Source of the DNA: Pseudoips prasinana
Taxonomy: Eukaryota; Arthropoda; Insecta; Lepidoptera; Nolidae
DNA length: 64,000 nt
NCBI GenBank assembly: GCA_951640165.1
Contig: OX621245.1
Location: 21,754,330 to 21,818,329, forward strand
Reading direction: 5' to 3'
In this document: positions 1 to 11,425 of the stretch, in pieces
How positions within the stretch are numbered: position 1 is the first letter of the stretch
Layout: each line of letters begins with the position of its first letter
Position numbers and translations under genes: made by a program
The notes under the pieces: generated by a model
Seen by the model: the letters and a program-made list of their open reading frames with translations, nothing else
Databases searched by the model: none
Told to the model about the DNA's origin: nothing

Positions 1-55
1 ATACTAATTGATAGAAAATCTTTTTACTGACCTCAAATTGATAATGTCGATTCAG

Positions 56-260
56 TTGGCGTGGTTGGTAAATGCTTGACTTTCACGCTGCAGGTCGTGG
101 GTTCGATTCCCACCCAGGACAGATATTTGTCTGTCTGTTTGCTCTGAGTCAAGGTGTAATATGTTTATCAGTTATCTGGTTTCCATATACAAGCTCTACT
201 TAGTTTGGGAACCGATGGCCGCGTGTGAATAATGTCCCAGGATATATTATTATTACTATT
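56..260 (+). mobile_element. tRNA-derived SINE, family A, full-length copy
   Basis: The head carries a Pol III box-B match (ggttcgattcc) in a tRNA-like context with a weaker box A near 56-75. The tail matches other copies here: a 'tagtttggga' block, then 'gtcccaggata', then ATT repeats. Related copies lie at 7555, 24350, 26403, 31096, 32518, 34412 and 35763. SINEs are noncoding and depend on a LINE partner. The family name is not known to me. Confidence 0.75.
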
Positions 261-512
261 AAAGTAAAATCGTGCTTTTATTGTCGCCATGGTGAGCTTT
301 GACATAATTGGTATTATAATACTTTCCCATATCATTACAGTTGGAATAAGTCCATAGTTGGACAAGCCTTCCCCAATAATCGTCTATGCCATAAACGCCA
401 TGTTTGGCAGACGGGTTCACGATCGCAGTAAGAGCGTCGTTGTACTCGGAAGGAAACTGTTGCCCGTCCTCTGGTAGACATTTATTTTATTTTGTTATAC
501 TACTATGTTTTT

Positions 513-690
513 TTGTCTGCGGGGTACTTTACAAACATATAATAGACGGACACAAATTACATCCAGACTCAGAACAACTATTTATGGGTCAGAAAAATAG
601 TTGTCGGCGCGGGAATCGAACCCGGGACACGAAGTGGCAAGGCGGCTCTCTTAGCCGCTGCGCCCCACGTGCAGTCAAAATAATAATATG
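513..690 (-). mobile_element. tRNA-derived SINE, family B
   Basis: On the minus strand a tRNA-like head (ggctaag box-A region, perfect ggttcgattcc box B) is followed by the body 'aaatagttgttctgagtc' and ends near 'gtaaagtaccccgc'. Other copies are at 11229 (+), 24960 (+, head missing) and 55326 (-). Noncoding. Confidence 0.7.
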
Positions 691-1727
691 TGTGGCGGAA
701 GGAATAAATATTTGTTATATGATTCTAATTTAAAATGAGTGGAATGTGGAACTCACACTAGGATGCCATCAGAATATCATCGGTTTAGCAATATTGCTAC
801 GGCAAATGGGTTATTTCATAGTGTAAGTAGTAGTGATATTGGGATTTTTATTGGCAGTAAAAATTTCAGTATTTGTTTTTGATTCGAACCGAGAATCAAA
901 CCAGTGATCTTAGTCTTATGCTGGAATAAACGTCAGCTTTAATAGCTCTCCATAATACGGCCATGTATCAAGGTTGCACATTTTAATGCCAGTACACATT
1001 GAACTTTTAAGAAATATATAGCTACTCAACGAATTTAAATGTTATCGTCTTTTAAAAGGATTTTTAGTTCTGCCAATTTTGTATTATCACGGAGTAGAGA
1101 GAAGAAATAAGTATTATGTCTGCAAATTATTTGCTCCAGCCGTAGTATCTTTAGTTTGATAATTTAACATTCCCTGTCCTTTAACATCACTGATCAAAAA
1201 TTGTAATTAATACCTAAACTTTAGTTCAGACTTATCAAATAGAAAATAGGTGTCATTGTAGCATTTATGTTTATTCAAAAACATCCCGTAATTAATAACT
1301 TTATTACAACTTTGAATTACTAAAATTGATGCTTAAGAACTTTATTATTCTCCTAAACACGTAGAAATACTATTCATTCCGAAACTTGTGATGGATCTTC
1401 CAAACAAAATACAAGTAAGTCCATTTCCTGAGCTCTTTAATCGAAACAACAGCGAACCACTATCTAACTTAGCTCGTAAACGTCAACATAAACTTGCGCT
1501 TACCCGATCACTATTCATTGCCATCACATGTCAGAGTAAGTAATATTCAAATTAGTTACGTCATCGGATTACGTCCAACCTCGCTCAATTTCCCTTGATT
1601 ACGGCTACTCCTAGTTATTATGTTGCATGCACGGAAAATTCCGATTCTGCCGGAAATGTATGGGATGTTTACGTGGCTAATAGGAGTATTGGCTATTGAT
1701 GTGACTAATAAGTAGTGTACACGTATT
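691..1727. other. AT-rich stretch, no gene seen
   Basis: No long open frame or RNA gene. A tRNA-like degenerate stretch at about 880-930 could be an old SINE head. The part near 1380-1690 is somewhat less AT-rich but shows no recognisable coding motif. Confidence 0.5.
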
Positions 1728-1945
1728 TGATTGTTTAGTATTGCGGTAGAAACAGCGATGGTTAATTTCCTTATTTAACAGATGTTGAAAAATAATGAGG
1801 TTATCAATTTGAATTAATTTTTTTTGTATGTTATGCAATGTTTTCGTTTTTTTACGTATTTGGTTCTTGGTATTGCAGTAGAAATAAGATGGTTAATTTC
1901 CTTTTTGATCTTACTTAAAAAGCAATGAAGTTATCAATTTGACTG
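1728..1945. repeat. Local tandem duplication, two diverged ~88-bp units
   Basis: Units at about 1728-1815 and 1858-1945 share 'agatggttaatttcct' or close variants, the phrase 'gaagttatcaatttga' or close variants, and a 'tattgcagtagaaa' lead-in. Offset is about 130 bp. Substitutions are scattered, so the duplication is old. Confidence 0.6.
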
Positions 1946-2639
1946 TCTTTATTTTTATTTATTTTGTTCCGTTATAAGTATATTTCTTTTCCATTGTATT
2001 ATAATCTATTTTCTTTCACTTTGTTTTGTTGTAACCTTTGGGACCTGGGGTTAAGAATAAGATTACGGTAATTTTTGACTATCGTAAGAGGCGATTAAAA
2101 TGAGGCTTGGAGGATGGGCTAAAATAATGTACAAATAAGAAGTTGTTTGTACGCCGTAATAACAGTAGGATTTTAGTATAATATTTAAAAGGCCAATATG
2201 AAAAAAAAGAAACAACAACAACAAAAGTTAAACAACGAGTATCCGATTGTAGATGATTCTGTTTAAATAAAAGTAAAAATATTGCGGAAAACAAACAACA
2301 CCGTTGAAGCACGGTGCAGCCATTTCCCGTAGGTATGATATCATTTCATAAAATGGAACCAGCGACAAAAGAGCCTTTATACGAGAGATACATTGAAACG
2401 CATTGTCTTATAATGCAAACCATAAGAAGCAAACGGCATCTTGCAGATTCAATTTTCTTTCCATATTCCTCGACATTCTATTCAAATTCCTTCCTAGTTT
2501 ATTAATACGTTCTGAAAACTTACATTGAATTTAAGCAAACATTATTTTGGCCAAATGTTTTGTGTGCAAACAATTCCTCTATTAGATGCATACATTTTTT
2601 GAGGACTTTATATTAATGTATTAATTTATTTTATACTTA
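1946..2639. other. AT-rich stretch, no gene seen
   Basis: Short open frames only, with no recognisable domain. Mostly T-rich followed by low-complexity A-rich sequence. Confidence 0.5.
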
Positions 2640-2806
2640 GTATGGCCATAGGCCATTCACACTTACTATGCTTCATCTTGATTAATTTTGCAGACATACA
2701 TATTATTATTGTATAAATTTAAGTGCGGATGGGAAGCGAACCAATAAAACATAGGCTATCCAACCCAAAGTGCATTGACCACTCTGCCACCACACCGTGG
2801 TGTTAG
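2640..2806 (-). mobile_element. tRNA-derived SINE remnant, distinct head
   Basis: On the minus strand a perfect box-A-like tggcagagtgg (about 2784-2794) precedes a box-B-like ggttcgcttcc (about 2732-2742). The spacing fits an internal Pol III promoter. The tail reaches an ATT-rich stretch near 2700. The head differs from families A-D, so this is a separate family or a very diverged copy. Confidence 0.45.
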
Positions 2807-2887
2807 GACTCAAATTTATACAGTCCATTCAATGCTCCATTAATTTAACGTAATACTTATTACTTATAGTATGGGCATGGTACCCTA

Positions 2888-3080
2888 GTGTCAGAGTTGT
2901 TCAAGCCGCCCAGTAGGCTAAACGACTGTTGCCTAATGGCTACAACCGGGACCGACAGCTTAAAGTTCCCTCCGAAGCACGGAGACGCTCAGAAATTAAA
3001 CCACTTTACTGGTCACCCATATGGACTGACCGAGAACCTCGCCGACATCTTACAGACCGACGAGAGCGTCTAACTATGAG
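2888..3080. repeat. GC-richer repeat-like segment
   Basis: This block is clearly richer in G+C than its surroundings. It includes 'tggctacaaccgggaccgac' and 'cgaagcacggagacgctcag', phrases of the kind seen in dispersed lepidopteran repeats. A 61-codon frame covers it but shows no domain. Called repeat-derived from composition and familiarity only. Confidence 0.35.
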
Positions 3081-4639
3081 TGAAAAAGAAACATATAGGT
3101 ACACATAATGCATAATGTAGATGCTTTGACGCCATCTTACCGAAACCTGCACTGGAAAGACAGTTGATACGCCAATACTTAGATGGTATAATTAACTTAT
3201 AGGCTTCCACATGTGGTTATTCCAGCGAGGAAAGCCGAAAGCTTTTTTGGGATTATTTCTCCCGTATGTATTATCTAATGCTAGCTAGATAGTGGAGTAC
3301 TAATTAGTTAGTAGTCATACAAAGTCACATCAAACTACGTTCTACGAATTAGGTAGTCCTACGGGTTTAATCACCAGTTTTATAGGTATTTTGTAGACGA
3401 TCTGAAGGTAGATTATCTTTGTCAAATAAGCTGGTACGTCACCATTTTAAGTTTTTTGTTATAGGTTTTCATTAACTACTACTATGATATTAAATTACCT
3501 TTTAGTTTGTGTAAAACTCAAAAAGCCTACGGTTTTTTTTTTTCACATCTCCACTAATTCCCTTCTTCTTTCCCGAACAACTTCCAGAACATAAATAAAA
3601 ATTTCAAAGGTTTCTTCACAATTTTTTATACTGGTATATAATATAAAAAATGTATATTATAATAAAACATTTTGAGTTGAACTAAACAGCAGCGCCTGCT
3701 GTATACTTACTTCCACCTAAGGGTGGTCCCCAACTCGCATGCCAAGCGTGGTGACTACGGCAAACACTTCCAAATGGCAAAGTTATGGAAAAACACACGT
3801 TGTTAAGGGTACGCTAAGGATAAAATCATCCACAACAAGAATTCTCCCCAAAGAATTATAATTTTTAGTCGGCCAAATTGTTTTCATGGATATTTCATGG
3901 ATATGGAGATTATAACGATGAAGTTATAAAGCGTATGGAAATGTAGAAAACCATACAGAAAAAGAAATACGTTTACCTAGGTATATTAAAATTAGTTTAA
4001 GACGGTGAAACCGTTCAGTGGTAAGAATAATAAATTATATTACTCGATATTCTCTCATCTACATGGGAGTGAAAGCTCGTAAAAATTAATTCAGCCAATA
4101 AATATATTTGTATATAAATAATTTCAGTATTACCAACGTGAGCTGTCCAGCCCTAAGGTATGCCTTACAGAATTTTGTATAATAATATAATTGCATTGAA
4201 TACTGTCAATTCGATAATTATCTTGATAGATCCCATATTAATGAAGTAGAACTAGATATATTTGGCACAGTGATACTCAATACATAGTAAACTTGTAATC
4301 GTTTTAAGCAAGTGTAGATATATTTTACTGGAGTCAAAATGCATATTAATGTTGTTTTATATATCGATTTTTCTGAATCGGATGATCTTTGGTATTTGCT
4401 ACCTATTTAGTAAGACAACTTATTGTGAATATTTCTTGCTAAATGTCAGCGAGTTAGCGCAGAAATAGAGACGAGTGAAATATTACCTTAAAAAAAGATT
4501 CGCGATCATTATTTTTCTTCCCAAAAGAAAAACTGATTTCAGCGCGATTTCAGCATTATATCTTTTTGCTTCATCACGGGACCCGTTATCTTGAGAGGTA
4601 ATTATGCCAGCTTTATTCTTTCAGTTTCAGGCACTAGGG
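3081..4639. other. AT-rich stretch, no gene seen
   Basis: No coding signal. A less AT-rich patch at about 3690-3790 may be a repeat relic. Confidence 0.5.
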
Positions 4640-5110
4640 CGTTTAGTAAGACTGTCACTTGTATTCTTTTAATTTATACTCGGTGATATGTTTTTTTATT
4701 ATAACTGTGTTATTTTAGCGAAGAATATAGTGTTCTTCCGTTCACTGAAGTGTACCTTAGAATCCAGTGAACATTTCAGGTAGTATGGATTTGATATGCT
4801 TAATGATGATTGTTCTTTTATAATTTTTATGATATATTTTTTATTGCTTTTATTACATGTATGTTTATTGGCCAAGGTAGAACATAGCGTACTTCCATTC
4901 AATGAACTGTACCTCACCTTACAGTGTACGTTCTAGGTATTATATATATTATATTCATTAGTAGTTTTACTGTACTCAAAGTACGATTGTCACTTGTATC
5001 TTTTATTACAAAATTCTATTGTTCCAGCTGTGTTTATTAAAATCTTGTCTTATTTTATCTTTTAATGACCTGTACCTATAGTGTATGTTTCAGGAAATAT
5101 TATCAGTTAA
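4640..5110. repeat. Diverged tandem repeat, three units of ~158-166 bp
   Basis: Recurring phrases keep a fixed offset. 'aagtgtacctt..acatttcagg' near 4747 matches 'aactgtacctc..cgttctagg' near 4905 and 'acctgtacc..tgtttcagg' near 5069. 'gtcacttgta' near 4655 recurs near 4988, two periods later. Units are strongly diverged, so this is old satellite-like DNA. Confidence 0.55.
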
Positions 5111-5160
5111 AGTCTATATTTTCATAATATCATCTTTGTTTTTATAATATTAAATTAGAA

Positions 5161-5216
5161 AGCTAGAATTTGACCCATGGCTTATATTTATAAGCTATGG
5201 GTTAAAATACTAGCAT
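5161..5216. repeat. Imperfect hairpin with a nearby direct copy
   Basis: 'gctagaatttgacccat' at about 5161 faces a near-complement ending 'actagc' at about 5214, giving a ~23-bp stem with a few mismatches and an 8-nt AT loop. A further copy of one side (tatgggtcaaattc) lies near 5262, and both are followed by 'gacaatttcattg'. This may be a small MITE relic. Confidence 0.5.
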
Positions 5217-5300
5217 TCTAATCTCGACAATTTCATTGGATTTAACTAAAGCTTATAAAAATATGGGTCAAATTCTTGCTTTCTAATTAAGACAATTTCA

Positions 5301-6264
5301 TTGATAAAATAGTCCTTTGATTGTCGATATATAGGTTGAACCTTACGTAAAAGCCATAAGGTTGAATTTTCTGTCGTCCCAGTTCACGCCCAGGCTAACA
5401 TTTGATACTGAAATATTCTGATATTAACTTTTTCATTTTAGTAATGAAATTTTTTTAAATTACAACATTGATAACAATAATACGTGAGTGGGTAAGATAG
5501 TGTTGCTCGAGTCCACAGGCTAGAAGGTCGTTTATCACTAGTATTACGGACCTTTAAGCAGATATTGTTAAGGTATAAAAAAGATTTAGCATTTAAAATA
5601 ATTATGTTATCTCACTCTGAAAGTTTTAAAAGGGAAAAGTGGCATCTTGATAACCTAGATTACGTCGTTGCCCTCTTTTATATCTCTTTGAATTAAGATA
5701 AAGATTGCGTCCCATTGAAGCAAATTGAAATAGAAACACCCCGTGGCGGCCATTTTTATACATTTCATGAAAATCGACGTATACAGGCTTATTTCTCCTT
5801 TTAACGTGAGTCGCGAAGAAAAACATTCCAGTTGTCAACTTTACGATTGAGTTATAAAACCTCAGGGAACACGTGGAAATCGCATCGCTAATGTTGGAAC
5901 GTCGTAACTTTGTCTCTTAGTACGATGTAGGTACATTTAGGGTGTTTACTTAGTAGCGTTAAAGCTTTATACTATATGTGTTCTACTATTGATGCAGAGA
6001 GGCAAGGCTACTACTCCCAACTGGGTCTGCAATTTATCTAAGTTATAGGGTTTGTACTTAAGTGAAGTTTAGTTGGAGCAGCGGGTGGATAGTTCAACGG
6101 TGGACGAAGTGTTGGCTGGAATTAGCTGCCACCAGAAGAATATGGAGTAAGAACAAGGTTACACGGCAAAATGAATCTATACAAATAAATAAAATTGGAG
6201 TGTCTGTTTGTAATATTGAAATAACCGGTTTTAAGTACATAAATATGAATATATATACGGTACA
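5301..6264. other. No gene seen
   Basis: AT-rich with short open frames only. No repeat family recognised. Confidence 0.45.
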
Positions 6265-6490
6265 TACCCCAAATTATTTTTTTTTCAATTTTTGTCTGTC
6301 TGTCTGTTTGTTCCGGCTAATCTCTGAAACCGCTGGACCGATTTTGACGGGACTTTTATTAGCAGGTAGCTGATGTAATAAGGAGTAACTTAGGCTACTT
6401 TTATTTTAGAAAAAGTCTTTTATTTTACTAATAAAAAAAAAGAACGAAATAAGTTAATTAACACGCGGACGATGTCGCGGGCACAGCTAG
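6265..6490 (+). mobile_element. Degenerate short Helitron-like element
   Basis: The 3' part reads 'gtcgcgggcacagctag' followed by T, matching the CTAG|T end of the better-preserved Helitrons at 56335, 58685 and 60006. The 5' end is unclear; the start given is where the shared 'gtctgtctgtttgttccg' region begins. Noncoding and non-autonomous. Confidence 0.45.
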
Positions 6491-6710
6491 TTAAATATAT
6501 ATTCGGTTTTCTGACATTCTTATTCACAAGTGGCCTTTTTAGGATCATACCAAATTTGGCTAGGATTAATGCATTCCAGGGAGCCCCTTAAACCTGTGTC
6601 TGAGTCGCCCGCAAGTCTCAGACTCTGTCGAGTGTTACCTCCTCTACCACGCGATGGACCCGGTTTCCGCGCACTGTATCGATGGAATGCTATCATTCCA
6701 TTGACTTGCA

Positions 6711-6758
6711 AAATTGAACCAAGACTTAATTCTTAGGAATCAAGTCTTAGTTCAATTT
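6711..6758. repeat. 17-bp stem hairpin, one mismatch
   Basis: 'aaattgaaccaagactt' (6711-6727) is matched in reverse complement at 6742-6758 with one mismatch. The loop is 14 nt. No flanking family recognised. Confidence 0.6.
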
Positions 6759-7554
6759 CACAAGTTATTGTGTGGTTTTAATACTATGTTAGTAAATAAA
6801 ATTAAATCAATTTATAATGAACTTCGGGTTTTTGTATGTTGATTTATATAGCTGAACATGTAAACTGATTCAGTGATTCTAATATGCACGGTCTAGTCAG
6901 TATGCTATAATGACCACGATCGCCTCCTCCGCTAAAACAAACGAAACATAAGGCTTTTACGAGTACAAAATAAACACCCTGTCGAGTGTTCGTGTAGACT
7001 TTTAGTTTTACAATGTCCCAATGTACCGACGCTAGCACATCCAGCTACCATATAAAAAAATAATCAGTTCTTTTATTATATTAGTTGAGAAAAGCAAAAT
7101 GAACAGCATCCCTGAGAGGTCAATGATAGATCACACCTAAAGCAATTCTCTAAAGATGAAAAAGTTTAAGTTATCAATTTCAGTTTGCCATTCTGTTTGA
7201 AGTCTTTAATTTTTCGCCAAGTTTTCCATTATTGAAGCAAAATGCTCGTTATTTCCATTTAGTCTGTTGAAAAGAAAGCCAACGAGAATTGCTTCAGCTG
7301 GAATGAAAATAATAAATCACCTGGCACTACGAAGATGGTGCTTGCTCTATTTCGTACCCTTTGCATATATAATAGATCCTAGACTAAAGTGTTTGGAAAT
7401 GTATGCAGTGGTTTATGACAGTTAATATTTGATTTTCTTTTAAAAGTTCTATGATAAGGCAATTTATGAGGAAAACAAGTATTCGATATTTTTTTTTTAC
7501 TACTGAACCTTTATATAATGATGCTGCCTATCACTTTCCCACTGTCCCACTGTT
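6759..7554. other. No gene seen
   Basis: AT-rich. Short frames only, no repeat assigned. Confidence 0.45.
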
Positions 7555-7797
7555 GACGGGCCTGTTGGCGTGATTGGCAAATGCTTGCTTTTCATGCCAG
7601 AGAGGTTCGATGCCCACCCAGGACAGATATTTATTGTGTGCACCTACATACATCTATATAAGTATGAATTTCAAAAGAAAAATAGTATATGTAGTATATC
7701 AGTTATGTGGTTACCATAGTACAAGCACTGCTTAGTTTGGGATCAGATGGCCGTGTGTAAATAATGTCCCAGTATATTATTATTATTATATTATTAT
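7555..7797 (+). mobile_element. tRNA-derived SINE, family A
   Basis: The family-A head (cctgttggcgtgattggcaa) and body (accatagtacaagc...tagtttggga) end in 'gtcccagtat' plus ATT repeats. Box B is degraded by a small deletion before 'ggttcgatgcccac'. Confidence 0.7.
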
Positions 7798-8288
7798 CCT
7801 GCAGGGCAATTTTTCCTCTCACAGTGAGAAGGCATGGTCACCACGCTAGCCTAGTGCGGGTTGGCAAACTATAATTTTTGGCGAACTTTCAGTTTATACG
7901 TTTAATTACGATGTTTTGCCTTTACGTTTTTACGAAATGACGAAATAACTTATTTCTAATATGAACGTGAATTCGAAGTGGATTTGCCTTGGGTTTGAAC
8001 ACGTGACTCCACTATCCAACAGTCTAACCACGACAACTACTTATTATATAAATATCTAAGTTTATCAAATCTAGAAAAAGGTTTTTCTAGTAGAGAAGAT
8101 TAAGATATCTTTTGTACCGACTAAAGCCTTTTTTATTTGATAAGACAGAGGCAAGGCCTTGGCATGCCAACCGCAAAAAGTGTCTGCGGGTGCGTATGTC
8201 GGACTTGCACAGACTAAACCTACCTGCCGTGGATGTCTCTTGACGCCTGATGGGGAAGCCCCGGGAACGCGGATATGCTGCTCCGGTA
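7798..8288. other. Unassigned DNA left of the foldback element
   Basis: AT-rich to about 8110, then markedly GC-richer (8120-8288). No domain is recognisable in any frame. The GC-rich part is not repeated in the right flank of the foldback, so it is host-side sequence or an older repeat. Confidence 0.4.
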
Positions 8289-8296
8289 ACCGACTA

Positions 8297-9580
8297 TGTG
8301 TGATCCGTTCTGGCCCGGCCACGATGCCAAACAAGGTCATGGTTATGGCAGTACACTGTACGGATATGTACCTTTTGGTACAAGAAAGATGAATAGTGGT
8401 ACCACATTATTTCATGACTTATACACTATTTTCAGTGGCCGGGCTACAGCGTATCCGTCCTAACACGGCCACACTCAGATTGGCTGAAATCTACAAATTT
8501 AATGGGTGATTCATGTCTGTGTTAGATGTACGTTTAATTTACTATATTAAATCTCTTTTATATTAAAGATAAAATATTTCTAGATTAACATTTAACATTT
8601 GACATTTGAAAACATTTTAACATTTGAAAACATTTATTCAGCACAACACACAAGAAATACAATAAATTAAAAAAAAGCAACATCAATACAGAGAAAAGGA
8701 AAAGAAAGAAGGTAACAATCATATCATGGGGCTGGTGTGTCTTGCATGTTCTGCCGAAAGGGTCACCACCTCAGCATCAGCTAAGTGGGATACACCTAGC
8801 GCTGGTTTTCAGTTGGCAATATATTAATAGTCACTGCAATGATTCAGGTCAATACGCCTGATAATAACTGAATAGCAATATATGTTGTCAAGTAGTTCTA
8901 TTGCTATTCAGTTATTGTCAGGCGTATTATACCTGAAACATTGCAGTGACTATTAATATATTGCCAACTGAAAACCAGCGCTAGGTGTATCCCACTTAGC
9001 TGATGCTGAGGTGGTGACCCTTTCGGCAGAACATGCAAGACACACCAGCCCCATGATATGATTGTTACCTTCTTTCTTTTCCTTTTCTCTGTATTGATGT
9101 TGCTTTTTTTTAATTTATTGTATTTCTTGTGTGTTGTGCTGAATAAATGTTTTCAAATGTTAAAATGTTTTCAAATGTCAAATGTTAAATGTAATGTTAA
9201 ATGTTAAATGTTAAATGTTCAAATGTTAAATGTTCAAATGTTAAAATGTTTTCAAATGTCAAATGTTAAGTAACTATAAAATAGATTTGAAAAGTTTTAT
9301 CTTTAATATAATAGGTATTTTATGTAGTACATGAAACGTACATCTATCACAGATACGACTCACCCATTAAATTTGTAGATTTCACCCAATCTGAGTGTGG
9401 CTGTGCTACGCTGGACGGACGGATACGCTGTAGCACGGCCACTGAAAATAGTTTATAAGTCATAACATCATGTGGTACTACTATTCATCTTTCTTGTACC
9501 AAAAGGTACATATCCGTATAGTCTACAGCCATAACCATGATCTTGTTTGGCATCGTGGCCGGGCCAGAACGGATCACACA
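8297..9580. mobile_element. Foldback DNA transposon with ~0.6-kb inverted arms
   Basis: The left arm (8297-8880, 584 nt) and right arm (8899-9580, 682 nt) are near-perfect reverse complements around an 18-nt loop. Both ends read tgtgtgatccgttctggcc inward. The flanks repeat ccgacta (8290-8296 and 9581-9587); if the ambiguous terminal A is assigned to the target, the duplication is 8 bp (accgacta). The length difference is largely the expanded repeat at 9140-9265. No transposase frame exists, so it is non-autonomous. Long arms with 7-8 bp duplications are known in the P/Galileo group and 8 bp also in hAT; superfamily assignment is inference. Confidence 0.85.
9140..9265 (+). repeat. Expanded 'aaatgtt' repeat in the right foldback arm
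   Basis: About a dozen repeats of aaatgtt/caaatgtt variants. The matching left-arm region (about 8585-8632) has only a few units. The array therefore grew after the palindrome formed, or shrank in the left arm. Confidence 0.7.
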
Positions 9581-9587
9581 CCGACTA

Positions 9588-10065
9588 TAGCCTAAATTGT
9601 CCCTAACATAAGTTGTCAGCGACTACTAGTTTGTTAGATTTATTAGGTATATAAAACATCTTAATTTTATGTTTTATATAATAAATCTATATAAGATTTG
9701 TTGGAACTGCAAACATAACGTTCCTTTCTAAGGAGATCTAATCACAATGACATGTGGTCATGATACGAGTAGGAGGATTTTCTATTCGACTGCATGTTTT
9801 TTTTAAGTTAATTCAATTTAAGGCATTACACATCGGTTATTTTTTTGTATGCCTAACAGATCTAGTAATACGAACAAAATTATTACAAAAATATTTATTA
9901 TTTATAAATTGCTATCGCCAGTGCATAGATCCCATAACTGAATGTTGCGTTTCATACAGTCCATTTGGGTACGATTAACAAATTCTTCCTGTCCGTATTT
10001 CTTGGGTTTGACAGGTACATATGTGTAGACTTTGTTTTTCTTTACTTGAACTAGTTGTAAAATTT
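9588..10065. other. No gene seen
   Basis: AT-rich DNA with a 74-codon frame (9754-9978) that shows no motif. Probably noncoding. Confidence 0.4.
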
Positions 10066-10330
10066 ATCATCATTATCATATCAGCCGAAAGACGTCTACT
10101 GATGGACAAAAGCGTCCCCCAAGGATCTCCACAATGTTTGGCCTTGTGCTTCCCGCAACCCTAGCAAGATCGTCGGTAAAACTTGACCCTACAAGGTTTA
10201 CCGGCGATCAGGCGGCCAAACAGGCCTGCCTGCGCTACGTCTTCCGGTTCGTTTTCGCCACTCGAGAACCTTTCTGCCACAGCGGCCGTTGGTTCTGCGA
10301 GCTTTGTGCCCCGCCCACAGCCATTTCAGT
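10066..10330 (-). pseudogene. RTE-type LINE 3' fragment, antisense
   Basis: On the minus strand this matches the 3' end of the RTE copy at 35870-36374. It shows the region encoding the 'WPP.TG' and 'GRPPTRWTDDL'-type tail, then 'cagtagacgtctttcggctg' and a short GAT-type tail toward 10066. It is 5'-truncated and frameshifted. Plus-strand open frames over it (10134-10449) are shadows. Confidence 0.55.
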
Positions 10331-10789
10331 TTTCACATCACTTCAGTTTCAGTCATTTATGGGTGCTAAATGTGAGTTCAGGTATTACTGTAAACAACTT
10401 ACTCGGTGATATGACTAACCAGCTGTACCCTCGACACTCTCTAAAATGATACTTGTGATATTATTTCATACATCATCTCTGTGAAAAAAATGTGTCTATA
10501 TACGTGGTACTATCTTTGTAGCATTTTAAATGAAAATTCTAGGACTAGCGAGATGTCTACAGATATTAGTATAATTTAAAAGAAATCCCGTTACATGACT
10601 TAGTAATATGAAAAAAAGAAAGCTAGAGTAATAAGTCTGCAAAAAATCTAATTTAACAAATTCTTAAGATAAATCATAAGCACTTAAAATATATTTTATG
10701 TCATTTTGTTAATACGTCAATGTACTAGCAGCAGCGTTCAATAAAAAGTAAAAATGTTATAGTATATTTTTCTTAAATACTTTTTTATT
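10331..10789. other. No gene seen
   Basis: AT-rich, without a recognisable frame or repeat. Confidence 0.45.
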
Positions 10790-11075
10790 TTTTGCCTAAG
10801 TCTGACTGCTACGCCAGAGGTCGTGGCCCCGATCTCCACCAAGAACTAACCTTTGTGTGATGAACACGATTATTTTATCTGTGTCTGGGTAAAATTAACT
10901 GTAATATGTGATGTGTGTGTGTGTGATATGTAGGTATGTGTTTTGAAATATATATGTATGTTTATGAGTTACTGGTTGCCATAGTCTAGGTTCTGCTTAG
11001 TTTGGGATCCGACAGCAGTTGGTTTATTGTTCTTAGATATTTATTTCTATTATTTATTATTTTACTGTTATATCT
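10790..11075 (+). mobile_element. SINE related to family A, diverged
   Basis: The segment keeps 'acgccagaggtcgtgg', the 'gtctgggt' block and 'tctgcttagtttgggatc' in family-A order. Box B is damaged and there is a GT microsatellite inside (about 10910-10925). The minus-strand copy at 30045-30262 appears to be of the same subtype. Confidence 0.55.
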
Positions 11076-11228
11076 TATATACCGTTTCCCTTTTTAAAAA
11101 ATTGTCCTGTGTACAGAACACCTAAAGATTCTATGCTGCAGCATCTACCGATTGGCATCTTCAAAGAAAACACTAGGGGCAAGGTTTGGCGAAGACAGAG
11201 ATATATGTTAGAATATCTTGATTTGTAA

Positions 11229-11425
11229 CTTGACTGCACGTGTAGTGCAGTGGCTAAGACAGTCGCCTCGCCGCGTCGTGCCCCGTGTTCGATTCCCGAC
11301 TAGGACATCTATTTGTGTGACGCATAAATAGTTGTACGGAATCTGGATGTAATTGTTTCCGTCTATTATGTTTGTAAAGTACCCCGCGACACAACTATTA
11401 GGTTCCATAGTCCAGATGTTGTCTT
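11229..11425 (+). mobile_element. tRNA-derived SINE, family B
   Basis: The head 'cttgactgcacgtgtagtgc' is followed by 'gtggctaag' and the box-B-like 'gtgttcgattcccg'. The body has 'gcataaatagttgt' and 'gtaaagtaccccgcgac'. It is the longest family-B copy in the window. Confidence 0.7.

Noticed and set aside
10134..10449. Two overlapping plus-strand frames of about 90 codons
   Set aside because: They lie opposite an antisense RTE fragment and mirror its coding strand.
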